From Moraxella bovis (GTDB lineage: Bacteria > Pseudomonadota > Gammaproteobacteria > Pseudomonadales > Moraxellaceae): DNA of 9,548 nucleotides. The translations under genes were made by a program, and so were the position numbers. The notes beneath the pieces are model-generated. The model had not been told where the DNA came from. It was given only the letters and a program-made list of their open reading frames with translations, and did no database searches. Shown here in pieces: positions 7,427-9,548 of the stretch (position 1 is the stretch's first letter; the number at the start of each line of letters is the position of its first letter). The DNA is taken from the NCBI RefSeq assembly GCF_002014975.1, contig NZ_MUXV01000053.1, forward strand, positions 1 through 9,548, in the 5' to 3' direction.

Positions 7427-8731
7427 ATGAAAAGTTTTGAATATAAAAAATTTATTTATCTTTATTTTCTTTGGTTTGCTAGTAGCTCTACTGCTTCTGC
7501 GTTTAATTTGCAAGAAGCGTGGGTGGCTGCACAGCAACATTCTATTGATTATCAGATAGCTTTTCATCAAAAGAATTCTATTCAAGAGCAACAGCAACGA
7601 GCCAAATCGGTTTTCTTTCCTCGAGTTTCTGGAGATATTAATTACCAGTACAAACCTCACTCATCTAGCTCTGTCAAGCAAACGCAAGGCTGGAATATAC
7701 AGCTTAGCCAAACTTTATTTAATGCAAGTGAAATGTCTCGATATAGTCAAAGTCGCTATGATAGCGAAGTGGCAGAACAAATTTATCATTCTGTTAAAGA
7801 AAAACTATTATACAATGTAACGGAAAATTATTTCAAAATCCTACTTAGTAATGAAAATATAGCTACATATAAAGCAGAAAAAATGTCTTACGAGCAACAG
7901 GTTGAGCAAGCGAAAGCTTTGTTTAATAAGGGTGTCGCTACAGCGTTGGATGTTCATGAAGCTCAAGCGGGCTATGATAATGCTTTGGCACAAGAGACTT
8001 CAGCAATACTTAAAAAACAAATTTTGGAGAACCAGTTTAATGATTATACAGGATTGGATGTTAAAGAGATTGAAATGGTAAATATTTCAAATTTGATTGA
8101 GCGTTATCTATTAAGAATTTCGCAACACAGTTTAGAGGAATGGCAGAATATGGCTTTGGAAAATAATCATGAATATAAGGCACAAAAGTATGATGTTAGT
8201 AGTAAAGAAGAGGCGATTAAAGTTGTAAAAAACAAAAGATGGCCTGTGTTAGTGGCACAAGTTGATTATCAGAATAATTATCATCGATCAGTCTCTCAAG
8301 ATGGAGGTCATCAAAATTTTAGAACCGGAACAGATGCTAGCATACAGTTGCGTGCGAAAATTCCTTTGTTGACTGGAGGTGAATTAAGCAGTGAGATGCG
8401 TGAATCGCTAAATCAATATGAGGCAGCCAAAGCTAGGTTGGTGGCAAGCGAGCGACAAATTAAACTGGCTATTCGTCAAGCTTATACTGAAAGTAATGCC
8501 GCACATTACCAGATTCTTGCACAAGAGCGTGCACTTGTGAGTAGTCAGCTTAAATTAAAGTCAACTGAGACAGGGCAAAAATATGGCATGAGAAATCGTT
8601 TAGAAATTATACAAGCAAGACAAGCGGTTGCCCAGGCAGAACAAAAACTTGCAGAGGCAAGATATAATTTTTTGATAGCTTATGCAGCCTTAATAAGAGA
8701 AAGCGGACTGGGATTGGAAGGCAATCTGTAA
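7427..8731 (+). CDS. tolC: TolC-family outer-membrane channel for type I secretion
   Basis: Outer-membrane channel-tunnel that completes the MbxB-MbxD export path. The 434-residue product has a signal peptide: positive residues at 7-8, a hydrophobic core (FIYLYFLWFASS) and likely cleavage after ASA at residue 25. The mature protein opens with NLQEAWVAAQ, typical of the family. Two related outer-membrane efflux repeats follow, with long alpha-helical stretches such as EQQVEQAKALFNKGVAT and RQAVAQAEQKLAEARYN. It is shorter than E. coli TolC (493) but within the range of type I secretion homologues. A GGAG at 7411-7414 is the likely ribosome site, spaced a rather long 12 bases from the ATG. The 201-bp gap from mbxD, with its palindromic element, leaves open whether tolC is read from the operon promoter or its own. 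I saw no convincing promoter in the gap. The physical link to the exporter genes strongly suggests a dedicated role. Confidence 0.92.
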   Translation: MKSFEYKKFIYLYFLWFASSSTASAFNLQEAWVAAQQHSIDYQIAFHQKNSIQEQQQRAKSVFFPRVSGDINYQYKPHSSSSVKQTQGWNIQLSQTLFNASEMSRYSQSRYDSEVAEQIYHSVKEKLLYNVTENYFKILLSNENIATYKAEKMSYEQQVEQAKALFNKGVATALDVHEAQAGYDNALAQETSAILKKQILENQFNDYTGLDVKEIEMVNISNLIERYLLRISQHSLEEWQNMALENNHEYKAQKYDVSSKEEAIKVVKNKRWPVLVAQVDYQNNYHRSVSQDGGHQNFRTGTDASIQLRAKIPLLTGGELSSEMRESLNQYEAAKARLVASERQIKLAIRQAYTESNAAHYQILAQERALVSSQLKLKSTETGQKYGMRNRLEIIQARQAVAQAEQKLAEARYNFLIAYAALIRESGLGLEGNL

Positions 8732-8754
8732 AGTATTTCACCAAATGGGTTTAG

Positions 8755-8761
8755 TTTTTTT
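8755..8761 (+). terminator. T-run after tolC, weak terminator candidate
   Basis: Seven T residues lie about 24 bases after the tolC stop. Only a weak A/T-based stem (AAA 8743-8745 with TTT 8750-8752) can form directly before them. A second loose inverted repeat, ATCAAA at 8763-8768 and TTTGAT at 8782-8787, follows. Neither is a convincing intrinsic terminator, and I see nothing better in the 86-bp spacer before the insertion sequence. Confidence 0.2.
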
Positions 8762-8886
8762 GATCAAAATTCAAGTTTTGCTTTGATTGGCTTTTATCCA
8801 AGTGTTCAAGAGTTTTTGGTGCTGGTTGTCTTATTTAACCGCCCAAAACAGCCAAATACCATTTAAAATATGAAGGCATTGTAAAC

Positions 8887-9548
8887 TCAAAACACAAACT
8901 TCAAACACCCATTCCACTTAGCAAAGAGTAGGTTAACAGAACATTCTATCATATGCTGACATTTAGAATAGCATTTAGTTCTTCTTTTTTTGAACCTTGC
9001 TGGGTAATGTCGAATCAAGCTGTTATAACCTTCTATGGTAAAAGTCTCTTTTTTGCTTTGTAACTGTTGATGACTTGGGATAATTTCTTGATAGGATTTC
9101 CAGTAGTCAGAACAAAACAGTTTGATGTTGTATGGGTTTAGTTGGTTGTACAGTTTCATAAAAGTGTTGGTGTCTTGCTTACCACAAACAAAGCCTAAGA
9201 TGCGTTTTGTATGTCGGCTGATGGCAAGCGGGGTCCAGCAGTAGTTTTTTTGTGTTTGGTATAACTGTGAATTTCATCAAGTTCTACAAGGTCAATTTCT
9301 TGCTTATCATCAAATCTGATTTGATGTTCTTCTCCAAGCTGTTTGACCCATTTATAGACTGTTTGATGAGAAATATTCAGCAATCTACCAATGGCACGAA
9401 ACCCTAAGCCTTCTAAGTACATCTTGATTGCCATTTGTTTGGTCTCATTACTTTTATGGCGAATAGGCTTTTTGACAGAGAAGTAATGACTACAACCTTT
9501 GCACTTATAGCGTTGTCTGCCATTTAGAGCAATCGCACTACAACCATC
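8887..9548 (-). CDS. IS1-family transposase, 5' end outside window, one -1 phase break
   Basis: DDE transposase read leftward. The first phase (9548 to the stop at 9195) has the last cysteine of a first zinc-binding pair (DGCSA), then RQRYKCKGCSHYF, a helix-turn-helix (FRAIGRLLNISHQTVYKWVKQ) and the first catalytic Asp (VELDEIH). The second phase (from about 9250 to 8887) continues with YCWTPLAISRHTKRILGFVCG, the second Asp (CSDYWKSY) and the Glu (TIEGYNSLIRHY), and ends AKWNGCLKF as in this IS1 subgroup. The two phases join if the ribosome moves back one base, or if one A is restored, at seven A residues (9245-9251 on the complementary strand). Either a one-base deletion has inactivated the copy, or it uses programmed -1 frameshifting as IS1 does. 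Only a few N-terminal residues are missing at the window edge. Family assignment is firm; the activity state is not. Confidence 0.85.
9245..9251 (-). other. A7 slippery run at the transposase frame switch
   Basis: On the - strand the codons read CAC AAA AAA ACT. Pairing can be kept if the lysine tRNA on the second AAA slips back one base, after which the next codons read AAC TAC TGC TGG and give the expected NYCW of the family. The A-run is therefore either a programmed frameshift signal or the site of a one-base loss (eight A residues would restore the frame directly). Confidence 0.6.

Larger units (their letters stand above)
8818..9548 (-). mobile_element. IS1-family insertion sequence, right part cut by the window edge
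   Basis: The element carries an IS1-type transposase on the - strand and probably ends at GGTGCTGGTTGTC (8818-8830), which resembles the GGTGATGCTG ends of IS1. From there to the transposase stop is about 69 bp, typical of these compact elements. At IS1 size (about 770 bp) the other end would lie a few tens of bases beyond 9548, so the second inverted repeat and the target duplication cannot be checked. It lies 86 bp behind tolC in the opposite orientation, so it does not disrupt the toxin operon. Insertion sequences at the edge suit a horizontally acquired locus, known to be absent from non-haemolytic M. bovis. Confidence 0.75.

Noticed and set aside
7274..7660. Minus-strand open frame of 128 codons across the mbxD-tolC gap
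   Set aside because: It covers the REP-like element and the antisense of the tolC signal peptide; the translation has no recognisable domain and tolC on the other strand is clearly real.

Overview
The window carries a complete type I secretion (RTX) haemolysin locus in the order acyltransferase, toxin, ABC exporter, membrane-fusion protein, TolC-type outer-membrane channel, all on the + strand. An IS1-family insertion sequence follows on the - strand and runs off the right edge. The best match I can recall is the Moraxella bovis mbxCABD-tolC operon. The toxin is 927 residues, and lysines fall exactly at 536 and 660, the acylation sites I know for MbxA. Having tolC directly behind the exporter genes is also a Moraxella trait; most RTX operons rely on an unlinked tolC. 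M. ovis and M. bovoculi carry close homologues, so the species call is likely rather than certain. The DNA is strongly A/T-rich with A/T-ending codons throughout the cluster.

Layout. 1-145: a leader with a good extended -10 promoter, flanked by two copies of a 13-bp direct repeat. 146-652: mbxC. 689-3472: mbxA. 3473-3596: a gap dominated by a very stable 23-bp hairpin, probably a toxin/exporter attenuator. 3597-5750: mbxB (the start is ambiguous; the open frame reaches back to 3510). 5798-7225: mbxD. 7226-7426: a 201-bp gap with a REP-like element whose three arms could form two mutually exclusive hairpins. 7427-8731: tolC. 8732-8817: a short A/T-rich spacer. From 8818: an IS1-family element whose transposase frame breaks once, at a run of seven A residues. 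There is no gene-free stretch longer than about 200 bases.

How the genes work together. MbxC uses acyl-ACP to acylate two lysines of inactive pro-MbxA in the cytoplasm. MbxB (ABC transporter) and MbxD (periplasmic adaptor) recognise the uncleaved C-terminal signal of MbxA and dock onto TolC, forming a channel from cytoplasm to medium. Outside the cell the glycine/aspartate-rich repeats bind calcium and fold, and the N-terminal hydrophobic domain forms pores in host membranes. This is the haemolysin/cytotoxin linked to bovine keratoconjunctivitis. The five genes look intact, with family active-site motifs present.

I see no unknown biological system here. The points that deserve attention are regulatory and structural: the mbxA/mbxB hairpin that covers two candidate mbxB starts, the three-arm element before tolC, the repeated promoter motif, an 81-bp in-frame repeat in the toxin, the transposase phase break, and a short match between the left edge and the transposase gene that may mark a second IS remnant.
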